NCBI GenBank assembly: GCA_900754775.1
Contig: CAAEDZ010000059.1
Span: 1 to 15,281, forward strand
DNA length: 15,281 nucleotides
Reading direction: 5' to 3'
From: Clostridia bacterium
Lineage (GTDB): Bacteria > Bacillota_A > Clostridia > Christensenellales > Aristaeellaceae
Part shown: one piece after another, positions 5,995 to 15,024 of the stretch
Position numbering within the stretch: the stretch's first letter is position 1
How the letters are laid out: every line of letters begins with the position of its first letter
The notes under the pieces: generated by a model
Told to the model about the DNA's origin: nothing
The model's database searches: none
What the model saw: only the letters and a program-made list of their open reading frames with translations
Made by a program: the position numbers and the translations under genes

Positions 5995-6381
5995 ATGGCA
6001 ACTCGTGTAAAGCAGAAGGCCGCCGCCCGCAAGGCGAATGCCGACAAGCGGCCGCGCGCCGTGGCCAAGTATGTGCGCGTCTCGCCCCGCAAGGTGCAGA
6101 TCGTCATCGACCTCATCCGTGGCAAGCAGGTAGACGACGCTTTGGCCATCCTCATGTATACCCCCAAGTCCGCCGCCCCGGTGGTCGAGAAGCTGCTTTC
6201 TTCCGCCATCGCCAACGCGGAGAACAATCTGGAAATGAGCCGCGACAGCCTCTATGTCGCCGAGGTGTACGCCAACCAGGGCCCCACGCTCAAGCGCTAC
6301 TGGGCGCGTTCCCACGGCCGCGCGGATCTGATCAAGAAGCACACCAGCCACATCACCATCGTGCTTGACCAGAAGAACTAG
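5995..6381 (+). CDS. rplV: 50S ribosomal protein L22 with basic N-terminal extension
   Basis: A 128-residue large-subunit protein with a long hairpin reaching into the exit tunnel. The core is clear: [20 protein letters not shown] (about 23-42), then ANAENN and the C-terminal TSHITIVL. It is about 15 residues longer than a typical bacterial L22, owing to a lysine/arginine/alanine-rich N-terminus ([16 protein letters not shown]). The hairpin tip reads [11 protein letters not shown], where most relatives have a PRA element. It overlaps nothing; GGAGAG precedes the ATG. Confidence 0.95.
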   Translation: MATRVKQKAAARKANADKRPRAVAKYVRVSPRKVQIVIDLIRGKQVDDALAILMYTPKSAAPVVEKLLSSAIANAENNLEMSRDSLYVAEVYANQGPTLKRYWARSHGRADLIKKHTSHITIVLDQKN

Positions 6382-6395
6382 AGGGAGGAAAGAAA

Positions 6396-7088
6396 ATGGG
6401 TCAGAAAGTCAATCCCCACGGCGCTCGCGTCGGTGTCATTCTGGACTGGAGCACCAAGTGGTACGCTGGAAAAAAGGATTTTTCCAATAACCTGATCGAG
6501 GATCACAAGCTGCGGCTGATGCTCAAGGAGAAGCTCTATCAGGCCGGCATCTCCCACATCGACATCGCCCGCACCAACACCCGCCTGCATGTGACCATCT
6601 TCACCGCCAAGCCGGGCATCGTCATCGGCCGCGGCGGCGCGGGCGCGGAAGCGATCAAAAACGACATCGCCAAGTTGACGGGCAAGCCGGTCAACACCGT
6701 GCAGCTCGACATCATGGAGATCAAGCATCCCGACACCAACGCCCAGCTGGTGGCCGAGAACATCGCCCAGCAGCTCGAAAAGCGCATCTCCTTCCGCCGC
6801 GCCATGAAGCAGACCATCGGCCGCGCCATGAAGGCGGGCGCCAAGGGCATCAAGACCTCGGTCTCCGGCCGTCTGGGCGGCGCGGACATCGCCCGCAGCG
6901 AGGGCTACCACGAGGGTTCCATCCCGCTGCAGACGCTGCGCGCCAACATCGACTATGGCTTTGCCGAGGCCAAGACCACCTATGGCCGCATCGGCGTCAA
7001 GGTGTGGATCTACAAGGGACAGGTGCTGCCCAAGGCCAAGAGGGCCCCGGCCGCTGCCGCTCCCAGAAGGTCTGAAGGAGGGAAATAA
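6396..7088 (+). CDS. rpsC: 30S ribosomal protein S3
   Basis: A 230-residue small-subunit protein at the mRNA entry site. It starts [20 protein letters not shown]-binding domain with its loop [10 protein letters not shown] begins at residue 74, and the C-terminal domain has [15 protein letters not shown] and [16 protein letters not shown] short Ala/Pro/Arg tail ends the protein, as in other Clostridia. The 3' end of the gene carries the AAGGAGGG site for rplP. Confidence 0.98.
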   Translation: MGQKVNPHGARVGVILDWSTKWYAGKKDFSNNLIEDHKLRLMLKEKLYQAGISHIDIARTNTRLHVTIFTAKPGIVIGRGGAGAEAIKNDIAKLTGKPVNTVQLDIMEIKHPDTNAQLVAENIAQQLEKRISFRRAMKQTIGRAMKAGAKGIKTSVSGRLGGADIARSEGYHEGSIPLQTLRANIDYGFAEAKTTYGRIGVKVWIYKGQVLPKAKRAPAAAAPRRSEGGK

Positions 7089-7091
7089 GTC

Positions 7092-7550
7092 ATGCTGATG
7101 CCCAAGAGAGTTAAGCACCGCAAGGTCCAGCGCGGCCGCATGAAGGGCAAGGCCCAGCGCGGCAATTTCCTGGCCTACGGTGAGTACGGTATCGTCGCCA
7201 CCCAGCCCGGTTGGATCACTTCCAACCAGATCGAGGCCGCCCGTCAGGCCATGACCCGCCGCACCAAGCGCGGCGGCCAGGTCTGGATCAAGATCTTCCC
7301 CGACAAGCCCGTGACCGCCAAGCCGGCCGAGACCCGCATGGGTTCCGGCAAGGGCGCGCCCGAGTACTGGGTCGCGGTGGTCAAGCCCGGCCGCGTGCTG
7401 TTCGAGATCGGCGGCGTTACGGAAGAACTGGGCCGCGAGGCGCTGCGCCTGGCCGCCCACAAGCTCCCCATCCGCACCAAGTTCATCAAGAAGGAAGAGG
7501 CCGCCAAGGCCGAGGCCGAGACCGAAACGATAGGTGGTGACGAGCAGTGA
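7092..7550 (+). CDS. rplP: 50S ribosomal protein L16
   Basis: A 152-residue protein that helps position the acceptor arm of A-site tRNA. It starts [19 protein letters not shown] and contains the conserved [16 protein letters not shown] and [16 protein letters not shown] segments. It is about 8 residues longer than usual because of an acidic C-terminal tail rich in Glu and Ala. The stop codon overlaps the GTG start of rpmC by 4 nt (GTGA). Confidence 0.98.
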   Translation: MLMPKRVKHRKVQRGRMKGKAQRGNFLAYGEYGIVATQPGWITSNQIEAARQAMTRRTKRGGQVWIKIFPDKPVTAKPAETRMGSGKGAPEYWVAVVKPGRVLFEIGGVTEELGREALRLAAHKLPIRTKFIKKEEAAKAEAETETIGGDEQ

Positions 7551-7759
7551 AGACCAAGGAACAGATGAAGGCGCTCAGCCAGAAGACCCTGGCCGAGCTC
7601 GACACCGATCTTAAGGACAAGAAGAGCGAGCTTTTCAACCTGCGCTTCCAGCTTGCGACGGGGCAGCTTCAGAACACCGCGGCGCTCAAGCAGTGCAAGA
7701 AGGACATCGCCCGCGTCAAGACCGTCATCCGTCAGCTCGAAATGAGCGGCAAGGCGTAA
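7547..7759 (+). CDS. rpmC: 50S ribosomal protein L29 (GTG start)
   Basis: A 70-residue two-helix protein near the peptide exit, beside L23. The motif [20 protein letters not shown] (about 25-44) identifies it. The start is GTG at 7547, supported by AGGTGG (7532-7537) 9 nt upstream and by the 4-nt overlap with rplP, a typical coupling arrangement. The next in-frame ATG at 7565 would remove conserved N-terminal residues. Confidence 0.95.
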   Translation: MKTKEQMKALSQKTLAELDTDLKDKKSELFNLRFQLATGQLQNTAALKQCKKDIARVKTVIRQLEMSGKA

Positions 7760-7779
7760 GTAAAGGAGGCACATAAAAA

Positions 7780-8037
7780 ATGGCCGAAAGAGGCAATCGC
7801 AAGACCCGTACCGGCGTTGTGGTCTCCGACAAGATGGACAAGACCATTGTGGTCGAGATCCGCACCCGCGTCAAGCACCCGCTCTATGGCAAGATCATGA
7901 ACCGCACCACCCGCTTAAAGGCGCACGATGAAGAAAACGCCTGCGGCGTCGGCGATCGCGTGATGGTCATGGAGACCCGCCCGCTGTCCAAGGACAAGCG
8001 CTGGCGCCTCACCCAGATCATCGAAAAGGCGAAGTAA
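7780..8037 (+). CDS. rpsQ: 30S ribosomal protein S17
   Basis: An 85-residue OB-fold protein that binds the 5' domain of 16S rRNA early in assembly. [20 protein letters not shown] (8-27) and the later [20 protein letters not shown] are family signatures. The length is normal. An AAAGGAGG site precedes the start. Confidence 0.98.
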   Translation: MAERGNRKTRTGVVVSDKMDKTIVVEIRTRVKHPLYGKIMNRTTRLKAHDEENACGVGDRVMVMETRPLSKDKRWRLTQIIEKAK

Positions 8038-8061
8038 CCGCGAGCAAGGAGGAACGCAGCA

Positions 8062-8430
<369 letters not shown>

Positions 8431-8445
8431 GGGAGGACGCGACAA

Positions 8446-8784
8446 ATGAGCAAGATGCAGATAAAGTCCGGCGATACCGTCATGGTCATCTCCGGCGCCG
8501 ATGCCGGCAAGAAGGGCAAGGTGCAGAAGGCCTTCCCGGAAACGGGCCGCGTCATCGTCGAAGGCGTCAATATCGTCAAAAAGCACCAGAAGCCCCGCGG
8601 ACAGGGCGTGCCCGGCGGCATCGTCGAGCGCGAGGCGGCCATCCACGCCAGCAACGTGATGATCGTCTGCCCCAAGTGCGGCAAGCCCACCCGCGTCGGA
8701 CACAAGTTCAACGAAGGCGACGGCAAGCTCTCCCGCCGCAAGGTGCGCGTCTGCAAAAAGTGCAGCGCCGTCCTTGACAATTGA
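8446..8784 (+). CDS. rplX: 50S ribosomal protein L24, zinc-ribbon form
   Basis: A 112-residue assembly-initiator protein with an N-terminal KOW domain (KSGDTVMVISGADAGKKGKV, 7-26). A C-terminal ribbon carries two CxxC pairs: Cys75/Cys78 (CPKCGKPTRVGHKF) and Cys103/Cys106 (VCKKC). Four cysteines indicate that this form can bind zinc, as in several Firmicutes. It is somewhat longer than the B. subtilis protein because of the loop between the two pairs. Confidence 0.97.
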   Translation: MSKMQIKSGDTVMVISGADAGKKGKVQKAFPETGRVIVEGVNIVKKHQKPRGQGVPGGIVEREAAIHASNVMIVCPKCGKPTRVGHKFNEGDGKLSRRKVRVCKKCSAVLDN

Positions 8785-8802
8785 TGAAGGAGGATATACG
8801 CT

Positions 8803-9342
8803 GTGGCCAGATTAAAGGATAAGTACCGCGCCGAAGTGGCCCCCGCGCTGAAAGAACACTTCGGTTACAAGAACGTCATGCAGATCCCCCGGCTTGAGAA
8901 GATCGTCATCAACATGGGCCTGGGCGACTGCAAGGACAACTCCAAGGCCCTGGAACTCGCCGTGACCGAGCTTTCCACCATCTCCGGCCAGAAGCCGCTG
9001 GTGACCAAGGCCAAGAAGTCCATCGCCAACTTCAAGGTCCGCTCCGGCATGAACGTCGGCGCCAAGGTGACCCTGCGCGGCGAGCGCATGTATGAGTTCG
9101 CCGACAAACTGGTCTCCATCGTCCTCCCCCGCGTGCGCGACTTCCGCGGCGTTTCCAACAAGGCCTTCGACGGCCGTGGAAACTACTCGCTGGGCGTGCG
9201 CGAGCAGCTGATCTTCCCCGAGATCGAATACGACAAGGTCGAGAAGATCCGCGGCATGGAGATGGTGTTCGTCACCACCGCCAAGACCGACGAGGAAGCC
9301 CGCGAGCTTCTCAGGCTCCTGGGCATGCCGTTCCAGGCATAA
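8803..9342 (+). CDS. rplE: 50S ribosomal protein L5 (GTG start)
   Basis: A 179-residue protein that binds 5S rRNA and forms the central protuberance. The N-terminal region [17 protein letters not shown] (about 26-42), then [20 protein letters not shown], and the C-terminal [16 protein letters not shown] are diagnostic. The start is GTG at 8803, 8 nt after AAGGAGG; this gives the exact family length, and no ATG fits. Confidence 0.97.
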   Translation: MARLKDKYRAEVAPALKEHFGYKNVMQIPRLEKIVINMGLGDCKDNSKALELAVTELSTISGQKPLVTKAKKSIANFKVRSGMNVGAKVTLRGERMYEFADKLVSIVLPRVRDFRGVSNKAFDGRGNYSLGVREQLIFPEIEYDKVEKIRGMEMVFVTTAKTDEEARELLRLLGMPFQA

Positions 9343-9359
9343 GGAAGGAGGACATAAGC

Positions 9360-9545
9360 GTGGCTAAGACCAGTATGAAGATCAAGCAGCAGAGGGCGCC
9401 GAAGTTCTCCACCCGCGCCTACACCCGTTGCCGCATCTGCGGCCGGCCCCACTCGGTGCTGCGCAAGTATGGCGTTTGCCGCATCTGCTTCAGGGAACTT
9501 GCCTACAAGGGCCAGATCCCCGGCGTGCGCAAGGCCAGCTGGTGA
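9360..9545 (+). CDS. rpsN: 30S ribosomal protein S14, zinc-binding type Z (GTG start)
   Basis: A 61-residue short S14. Cysteines 24, 27, 40 and 43 form the zinc site (CRIC..CRIC), and the C-terminal [11 protein letters not shown] is typical. This C+ form is the one usually found in the spc operon of Firmicutes; zinc-free paralogs elsewhere in the genome are known from relatives but cannot be seen here. The start is GTG 9360, preceded by GGAAGGAGG. Confidence 0.97.
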   Translation: MAKTSMKIKQQRAPKFSTRAYTRCRICGRPHSVLRKYGVCRICFRELAYKGQIPGVRKASW

Positions 9546-9566
9546 CCGAAGCAAGGAGGTTTTCAA

Positions 9567-9965
9567 ATGCTTGTAAACGATCCCATCGCGGATATGCTCA
9601 CCAGGATCCGCAACGCCCTTATCGCCAGGCATGACACCGTGACGATGCCCGCCTCGAACATGAAAAAGGCCATCGCCAACATTCTGCTTGACGAGGGCTA
9701 CATCAAGAGCGTTGATTATATCGACGACGGCCTGCAGGGCCAGATCAAGATCGTGCTGAAGTACGCCCAGGGCAAGGAATCCGTCATCAAGGGCCTCAAG
9801 CGCATCTCCAAGCCGGGCCTGCGCGTCTACGCCAAGAACGACGAGATCCCCCGCGTGCTGGGCGGTCTGGGCGTGGCCATCGTCTCCACGTCCAAGGGCG
9901 TGATGAGCGACAAAAGCGCCCGCGCTGCCGGCATCGGCGGCGAAGTGCTGGCCTACGTGTGGTAA
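9567..9965 (+). CDS. rpsH: 30S ribosomal protein S8
   Basis: A 132-residue central-domain assembly protein that binds 16S helix 21. [20 protein letters not shown] (4-23), then [13 protein letters not shown] and the C-terminal [20 protein letters not shown] are family hallmarks. In E. coli S8 represses the spc operon by binding its mRNA near rplE. I see no obvious mimic of the 16S site here, but I cannot fold the RNA. Confidence 0.98.
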   Translation: MLVNDPIADMLTRIRNALIARHDTVTMPASNMKKAIANILLDEGYIKSVDYIDDGLQGQIKIVLKYAQGKESVIKGLKRISKPGLRVYAKNDEIPRVLGGLGVAIVSTSKGVMSDKSARAAGIGGEVLAYVW

Positions 9966-9980
9966 TGGAGGTGTAAGAAA

Positions 9981-10520
9981 ATGTCTCGTATCGGCAAACT
10001 TCCGATCCCGGTCCCGGCCGGCGTCACTGTGACGGTCGATGAGGACAACCTCGTTACCGTGAAAGGCCCCAAGGGCACGCTCTCTCAGAAAGTCAACAAG
10101 GACATCAAGGTGTCCCAGGAAAACGGCGAGATCATCGTCACCCGTCCCAGCGATTCCAAGCCCCACAAGTCCATGCACGGCCTCTACCGCGCGCTGATTC
10201 ACAACATGGTGGTCGGCGTGACCAAGGGCTTTGAAAAAGTGCTGGTCATGGAAGGCGTCGGCTACCGCGCGCAGGTCGCCGGCAAGCAGCTGACCCTGAA
10301 CGTTGGCTACTCCCACCCCGTCACCTTCGACGCGCCGGAGACCATCTCCTTCGAGGCGCCCGCCCCCACCCGCATCGTCGTCAAGGGCATCGACCGTCAG
10401 CAGGTCGGCGCCATCGCCGCCGATATACGCGCCGTGCGCAAGCCGGAGCCGTATCTGGGCAAGGGCATCCGCTACGAGGATGAGCATATCCGCCGCAAGG
10501 AAGGCAAGACCGGCAAGTAA
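9981..10520 (+). CDS. rplF: 50S ribosomal protein L6
   Basis: A 179-residue two-domain protein near the factor-binding site of the large subunit. It begins [17 protein letters not shown] and carries [11 protein letters not shown], the middle [19 protein letters not shown], and the C-terminal [22 protein letters not shown] signature. The length is exactly that of the family. Confidence 0.98.
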   Translation: MSRIGKLPIPVPAGVTVTVDEDNLVTVKGPKGTLSQKVNKDIKVSQENGEIIVTRPSDSKPHKSMHGLYRALIHNMVVGVTKGFEKVLVMEGVGYRAQVAGKQLTLNVGYSHPVTFDAPETISFEAPAPTRIVVKGIDRQQVGAIAADIRAVRKPEPYLGKGIRYEDEHIRRKEGKTGK

Positions 10521-10539
10521 GAAAGGGAGGTAACCGCAA

Positions 10540-10908
10540 ATGTTTAACAAGCGTGACCGCAACGAAGTGCGGCGGATCCGCCACGAGCGCGTGCGCAAAA
10601 AGATCAGCGGGACGCCCACCCGCCCCCGCCTGTGCGTGTATCGCAGCAACGCGCACATCTACGCCCAGGTGATCGACGACGAGGCCGGCAACACCCTGGC
10701 CGCCGCCTCCACCGTGGAGAAGGACATCGCCGCCCAGATCGGCGAAATGGACAAGAAGGGCGCCAGCAAGCTCGTGGGCAAGACCGTGGCCGAGCGCGCC
10801 CTGGCCAAGGGCATCAAGGAGGTCGTCTTCGACCGCGGCGGCTACATCTACACCGGCCGTGTGGCCAAGCTGGCAGAGGGCGCTCGCGAGGGCGGACTGG
10901 ACTTCTAA
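10540..10908 (+). CDS. rplR: 50S ribosomal protein L18
   Basis: A 122-residue 5S rRNA-binding protein, a partner of L5 in the central protuberance. [20 protein letters not shown] (about 13-32), then [12 protein letters not shown] and the C-terminal [20 protein letters not shown] match the family. The basic N-terminus binds rRNA. Spacing and binding site are ordinary. Confidence 0.98.
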   Translation: MFNKRDRNEVRRIRHERVRKKISGTPTRPRLCVYRSNAHIYAQVIDDEAGNTLAAASTVEKDIAAQIGEMDKKGASKLVGKTVAERALAKGIKEVVFDRGGYIYTGRVAKLAEGAREGGLDF

Positions 10909-10927
10909 ATAAGGAGGGAAACGCTCA

Positions 10928-11428
10928 ATGCAGCGCAATAACGAGCAGATCAGCGAGTTCAAAGAAAAACTGGTCGCGGTCAACCGCGTTTCCAAGACCG
11001 TCAAGGGCGGCCGCAACATGCGCTTCAGCGCCCTGATGGTCGTGGGCGATGAAAAGGGCCGCGTCGGCTGCGGCATGGGCAAGGCCGCCGAAATTCCCGA
11101 GGCCATCCGCAAGGGCCTCGACGCCGCGAAGAAGGAGATGCGCACCATCCCCATTTCCGGCACCACCATTCCCCACGAGGTGACCGGCGTGTTCGGCACC
11201 GGCAAGGTCAAACTCCTTCCGGCGCCCGAAGGTACCGGCGTCATCGCCGGCGGCCCGGTGCGCGCCGTCCTCGAAGCCGCGGGCATCAAGGACATCGTCA
11301 CCAAGTCCATCGGCTCCAACAACAAGATCAACATGGTCAAGGCTACGCTCGAGGGCCTCAAGCAGCTTCGCAGCGCCGAGGAAGTCGCCCGCCTGCGCGG
11401 CAAGACCGTGGAAGAGATTCTGGGTTAA
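10928..11428 (+). CDS. rpsE: 30S ribosomal protein S5
   Basis: A 166-residue small-subunit protein at the mRNA entry channel, important for decoding accuracy. [20 protein letters not shown] (about 19-38), then [20 protein letters not shown] and the C-terminal [14 protein letters not shown] are diagnostic. The loop in the first signature is the site of spectinomycin-resistance changes in other bacteria; here it looks wild type (VKGGR), though this is judged only from memory of the family. Confidence 0.98.
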   Translation: MQRNNEQISEFKEKLVAVNRVSKTVKGGRNMRFSALMVVGDEKGRVGCGMGKAAEIPEAIRKGLDAAKKEMRTIPISGTTIPHEVTGVFGTGKVKLLPAPEGTGVIAGGPVRAVLEAAGIKDIVTKSIGSNNKINMVKATLEGLKQLRSAEEVARLRGKTVEEILG

Positions 11429-11442
11429 GGAGGTAAGCGAAC

Positions 11443-11625
11443 ATGAAGCTGAAGATCACCCAGACCCGCTCCACCATCGCCTGCCTCAAGGACCAGATCG
11501 CCACCATCAAGGCGCTGGGCCTGCACAGGATCGGCCACACGGTCATCAAGAACGACGACCCTGCCATTCGCGGCATGATCTTCAAGGTCAAGCACATGGT
11601 CAAGGTCGAGGAGATCGAAGACTAA
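11443..11625 (+). CDS. rpmD: 50S ribosomal protein L30
   Basis: A 60-residue small protein with the ferredoxin-like L30 fold. [20 protein letters not shown] (4-23), [11 protein letters not shown] and the C-terminal [12 protein letters not shown] are typical. It follows rpsE by 14 nt. L30 is missing in some bacteria, so its presence here fits the Firmicutes spc order rpsE-rpmD-rplO. Confidence 0.97.
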   Translation: MKLKITQTRSTIACLKDQIATIKALGLHRIGHTVIKNDDPAIRGMIFKVKHMVKVEEIED

Positions 11626-11637
11626 GGAGGGCCCGAG

Positions 11638-12078
11638 ATGAAACTTCACGAACTCAAACCCGCGGAAGGCGCGACCAGCGCCCGCAAGCGTCTGGGCCGA
11701 GGCATCGGCTCGGGCCTTGGCAAGACTTCCGGCAAGGGCCACAAGGGCGCCAAGGCGCGTTCCGGCGGCGGCAAGCGGCCCGGATTCGAAGGCGGCCAGA
11801 TGCCCCTGACCATGCGCCTGCCCAAGCGCGGCTTCACCAACAACTTCCGCAAGGAATACGTCGCCATCAACGTTTCCCGCCTCGACGTGTTCGAGGACGG
11901 CGCCACCGTCGGCCCGGTCGAGCTGATCGAGATGGGCATCATCAAGAAGATCGGCGATGGCATCAAGATCATGGGCGATGGCGAACTGAACAAGAAGCTC
12001 ACCGTGCAGGCGAACAAGTTCACCGCCACCGCGAAGGAAAAGATCGAGGCGGCAGGCGGGAAGGCCGAGGTGATCTGA
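11638..12078 (+). CDS. rplO: 50S ribosomal protein L15
   Basis: A 146-residue late-assembly protein of the large subunit. It begins [20 protein letters not shown] and has the glycine-rich RNA-binding segment [20 protein letters not shown] (about 21-40), then [15 protein letters not shown]. The length is exactly that of the family. The 3' end contains the secY binding site, and only 1 nt separates the two genes. Confidence 0.98.
   Translation: MKLHELKPAEGATSARKRLGRGIGSGLGKTSGKGHKGAKARSGGGKRPGFEGGQMPLTMRLPKRGFTNNFRKEYVAINVSRLDVFEDGATVGPVELIEMGIIKKIGDGIKIMGDGELNKKLTVQANKFTATAKEKIEAAGGKAEVI
12067..12075 (+). promoter_or_regulatory. Extended ribosome binding site of secY
   Basis: GAGGTGATC lies inside the last codons of rplO, 4 nt before the secY ATG. 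It is complementary to the 3' end of 16S rRNA over nine bases, more than the usual five or six in this operon. This would favour re-initiation after the rplO stop. Confidence 0.6.
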
Positions 12079-12079
12079 T

Positions 12080-13336
12080 ATGTTTCAGACGCTGAAAAAT
12101 GCCTGGAAGATCACCGAGCTGCGCAAGAAGATCCTCTACACGCTGTTCATGCTGCTGATCTACCGCGTGCTGTGCTTCATCCCCACCCCGGGCGTTGACA
12201 CCGCCGTGATTCAGGACGCGATCAAACGCTTCTCGCTTCTGGGCTTCATCAACCAGATGACCGGCGCGGACCTTGCCAACTACTCGATCATGGCCATGGG
12301 CATCACGCCCTACATCAACGCCTCGATCATCATGCAGCTGCTCACCGTCGCCATCCCCAAATTGGAGGAGCTGAACAAGCAGGGCGAAGAGGGCCGCAAG
12401 AAGATCGCGCAGATCACCCGCTACGTCACCGTCGGCCTCGGCTTTGTGCAGGCTGTGGCGCTCACCGCGGGTCTTGGCGCATCCACGCAGGGCCCGCTGG
12501 GCCTGATCACCATCGGCTTCTGCCTTGCCGCCGGCACGGCGCTGGCCATGTGGATCGGCGAGCGCATCACCGAAAACGGCATCGGCAACGGCATCAGCCT
12601 CCTGATCTTCGCCGGCATCATCTCCAACTTTGCCGGCACCATCCGCGGCTACATCTACACGCTGTTTGTCGATATTTCCCAGTTCCCGCTGGGCAATTTC
12701 CTCGGCATCATCATCGTCTTCCTGATTTTGATCGTCGGCGTCACCTTCATCGACCTTGGCGAGCGCCGCGTGCCGGTGCAGTACGCCAAGCGCGTGGTGG
12801 GTCGCAAGATGTACGGTGGCCAGTCCACCCACATCCCGCTGAAGATCAACGCCAGCGGCGTGCTTCCGCTGATCTTCGCCTCCGCCATCATGCAGTTCCC
12901 GGCCACGATCTTCGCGTTCTTCCCGAACTCGCAGGTCTCGCTGTGGTGGAACGACAACGTGCATGCCATGAGCTGGGTCTATCAGCTCATCTTCGCGCTT
13001 TTGATCATCGCCTTCACGTTCTTCTACTCCTCGATCTCCTTCAACCCCGTGGAGATCGCCAAGAACATGCAGCAGAACGGCGGCATGATCCCCGGCATCC
13101 GTCAGGGCAAGCCCACTTCGGACTTCATCCTGAAGATCTCTCGCCGCATCACGCTCTTTGGCGCCCTGTTCCTGGCGCTGCTCGCGGTGCTGCCCACGGT
13201 CATCTACGCCATCGCCGGCATCAGCCTGCCGTTCGCGGCTTCGTCGCTGCTCATTGCCGTGTCGGTCGCCATGGAGACCATGCGCCAGCTCGAGAGCCAG
13301 ATGACCATGCGGCACTACAAGGGCTTCCTGAACTGA
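12080..13336 (+). CDS. secY: Protein translocase channel subunit SecY
   Basis: A 418-residue polytopic membrane protein, the channel of the Sec translocon, working with SecE, SecG and SecA. About ten hydrophobic segments are visible, the first at about 18-36. Signatures are MGITPYINASIIMQLLTVAI (about 74-93), the cytosolic loop with ERRVPVQYAKR (about 227-237), and the loop FNPVEIAKNMQQNGGMIPG (about 321-339) that contacts SecA and ribosomes. The C-terminus MRHYKGFLN is typical. It starts 1 nt after rplO. It would export the upstream-encoded wall protein, among many others. Confidence 0.98.
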   Translation: MFQTLKNAWKITELRKKILYTLFMLLIYRVLCFIPTPGVDTAVIQDAIKRFSLLGFINQMTGADLANYSIMAMGITPYINASIIMQLLTVAIPKLEELNKQGEEGRKKIAQITRYVTVGLGFVQAVALTAGLGASTQGPLGLITIGFCLAAGTALAMWIGERITENGIGNGISLLIFAGIISNFAGTIRGYIYTLFVDISQFPLGNFLGIIIVFLILIVGVTFIDLGERRVPVQYAKRVVGRKMYGGQSTHIPLKINASGVLPLIFASAIMQFPATIFAFFPNSQVSLWWNDNVHAMSWVYQLIFALLIIAFTFFYSSISFNPVEIAKNMQQNGGMIPGIRQGKPTSDFILKISRRITLFGALFLALLAVLPTVIYAIAGISLPFAASSLLIAVSVAMETMRQLESQMTMRHYKGFLN

Positions 13337-13353
13337 CCGGGAGGTAAGGGCTT

Positions 13354-13974
13354 ATGAAGCTGATCTTTCTCGGCCCGCCAGGCGCGGGCAAGGGCACGCA
13401 GGCGCTGGGGGTCTCCTCGCGCCTGAACGTGCCGCACATCTCCACCGGCAACATGCTGCGCGCGGCCGTGCGCAACGAGACCCCCATGGGCCTCGCCGCC
13501 AAGAAGTTCATGGACGCGGGCAAGCTCGTACCCGACTCGGTACTCATTGAGATGGTGCGCGAGCGCCTGACGATGACCGACTGCACAAACGGCTATCTGC
13601 TGGACGGGTTCCCCCGCACGGTGGAGCAGGCCGAGGCGCTTGAAGCGATCGCTTCCCCCGACTGCGTCATCAACATCTCCGTTCCCGACGAGCGGCTGCT
13701 CGACCGGCTCACCGGCCGCCGCGTCTGCGGCAAGTGCAGCGGCACGTTTCACATTTCCAAGCTGACGGATGAGCGCATCTGCCCGGTGTGCGGCTGGACG
13801 CTCACCCATCGGGACGACGACCAGCCCGTCACCATCCGCCAGCGCCTCAAGGTCTACCACGAGCAGACCGCGCCCCTCATCGGCTACTACGAGGGCAAGG
13901 GCAAGCTCAGGACCGTCGATGGCGACTGTGCGCCCGAGGAAGTGCTGGCAAGCATCCTCGCCGCTCTGGAGTAG
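13354..13974 (+). CDS. adk: Adenylate kinase, zinc-LID form
   Basis: This 206-residue cytosolic enzyme interconverts ATP + AMP and 2 ADP. The P-loop GPPGAGKGT spans residues 7-15, and DGFPRT and the LID are present. The LID has four cysteines (125, 128, 143, 146), a structural zinc site as in Gram-positive enzymes. The usual spacing between the pairs is 16 residues; here it is 14, and the common FNPP element is replaced (SGTFHISKLTDERI). The RDDD segment and the YHEQTAPLIGYY helix are normal. Overall it is about 10 residues shorter than the Bacillus enzymes. It follows secY by 17 nt, as in most Firmicutes. Confidence 0.97.
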   Translation: MKLIFLGPPGAGKGTQALGVSSRLNVPHISTGNMLRAAVRNETPMGLAAKKFMDAGKLVPDSVLIEMVRERLTMTDCTNGYLLDGFPRTVEQAEALEAIASPDCVINISVPDERLLDRLTGRRVCGKCSGTFHISKLTDERICPVCGWTLTHRDDDQPVTIRQRLKVYHEQTAPLIGYYEGKGKLRTVDGDCAPEEVLASILAALE

Positions 13975-13978
13975 CGCA

Positions 13979-14752
13979 ATGATCACCATCAAATCCGCGC
14001 CTCAGATCGAGAAGATGCGTGCCGCCGGCGCCCTGCTGCACGATGTGCTGCAAGCGCTCAAGGAAGCGGTGCAGCCCGGCGTGACCACGCTGGAACTGGA
14101 CCGTCTGGCCGAACGGCTCATCCGCGAGGGCGGCGCCATCCCCTCGTTCAAGGGCTTTGAAGGGTTCCCCTTCTCCATTTGCGCCTCCGTGGACGATCAG
14201 GTTGTACACGGCTTTGCCACCAAAGACCGCCTGCGCGAGGGACAGGTGCTGTCCATCGACTGCGGCGTGATCTTAAACGGCTGGCAGTCCGACAGCGCCC
14301 TGACCGTGCCGGTGGGAACGATCGACGACAGGGCGGCAAAGCTGATCCGCGATACGGAAAAGTGCTTCTGGCTCGGCGCCGATCAGGCCCGCGCCGGCAA
14401 CCGCCTGGGCGACATCTCCCACGCGGTGCAGGCATACGCCGAGGCGCAGGGCTACGGCGTCATCCGCGACCTGTGCGGTCACGGCATCGGCGAAGAGATG
14501 CACGAGGACCCGTCCATCCCCAACTTCGGCCGCCCCGGCCGCGGCGTGCGCCTGCAACCGGGCATGACGCTGGCCATCGAGCCGATGATCTGCATGGGCG
14601 ACTGGCACGTGTATCTCTACGACAACGACTGGACGGTGGCCACGCGCGACGGAAGCATCTGTTCGCACTATGAGCATACCGTGCTGGTGACCGACGGCGA
14701 ACCCGAGGTGCTTTCCTGCCCCGGCGCGTCCGTCCGGGAGATGGCGCGATGA
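13979..14752 (+). CDS. map: Methionine aminopeptidase, type I
   Basis: A 257-residue enzyme that removes the initiator methionine from nascent proteins. All metal-site and catalytic residues are present: His77, Asp94, Asp105, His168, Glu201 and Glu232, with the same spacing as in E. coli. Motifs include VDDQVVHGF, SIDCGV, GHGIGEEMHEDP and HYEHTVLV. There is no N-terminal zinc or SH3 extension. The start is ATG 13979, 4 nt after the adk stop, with GGAG at 13968-13971; an upstream in-frame start lies inside adk in another frame and is not used. The stop overlaps the next start by 4 nt (ATGA). Confidence 0.97.
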   Translation: MITIKSAPQIEKMRAAGALLHDVLQALKEAVQPGVTTLELDRLAERLIREGGAIPSFKGFEGFPFSICASVDDQVVHGFATKDRLREGQVLSIDCGVILNGWQSDSALTVPVGTIDDRAAKLIRDTEKCFWLGADQARAGNRLGDISHAVQAYAEAQGYGVIRDLCGHGIGEEMHEDPSIPNFGRPGRGVRLQPGMTLAIEPMICMGDWHVYLYDNDWTVATRDGSICSHYEHTVLVTDGEPEVLSCPGASVREMAR

Positions 14753-15024
14753 GCGCCCCCGCCGTAGAGAGGGGCCGTCTGGCCCGCTCCAAAGCCGGAA
14801 GGGACAAAGGAAGGCTGTGCGTGGTGACCGAGGTGCTGGATGAAAACTTCGTCCTCACCCGGGATGGCCGCCTGCGCACGCTGGACCGTCCGAAGAAGAA
14901 GCGCAAAAAGCACCTTGCGCCGCTGAGCGCCCGCAACGAGGACATCGCCGCCGGGCGCACGGTCGAGGACCACGCGCTGCGCTCGTGGATATGCGAGGAG
15001 GAGGAAAAACTTGTCCAAGTCTGA
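14749..15024 (+). CDS. KOW-domain RNA-binding protein of unknown function
   Basis: A 91-residue protein with an N-terminal KOW/L14e-like segment (about 8-45: [18 protein letters not shown] and a [10 protein letters not shown] strand). It is followed by a very basic patch RPKKKRKK (47-54) and an acidic C-terminal helix with EEEEK. Clostridia and bacilli commonly keep a gene of this type between map and infA; its role is not established. The basic patch and the neighbours suggest ribosome or rRNA binding, which is inference. It overlaps map by 4 nt and infA by 14 nt, so all three are probably translated in a coupled way. Confidence 0.85.
   Translation: MSAPAVERGRLARSKAGRDKGRLCVVTEVLDENFVLTRDGRLRTLDRPKKKRKKHLAPLSARNEDIAAGRTVEDHALRSWICEEEEKLVQV
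14997..15004 (+). promoter_or_regulatory. Ribosome binding site that decides the infA start
   Basis: GGAGGAGG lies within the end of the KOW gene, 6 nt before the TTG at 15011. The strong site compensates for the weak start codon. Confidence 0.8.

Noticed and set aside
8774..8802. TTGACA at 8774 followed by TATACG as an internal promoter before rplE
   Set aside because: The spacing is 15 bp with a poor -10, and transcription would start within or after the rplE start; it more likely reflects the end of rplX plus the binding site.
8446..9545. Zinc-binding L24 and S14 as an unusual feature
   Set aside because: Zinc-ribbon forms of these proteins are common in Firmicutes; their presence helps place the organism but is not novel.
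9183..10658. Long open frames antisense to the ribosomal genes, for example 9183-10658, 12020-13315 and 3768-4781 on the minus strand
   Set aside because: They are mirror images of the codon pattern of well-identified genes; their products are rich in His, Asp, Gly, Ala and Leu without domains, and no promoter or binding site supports them.
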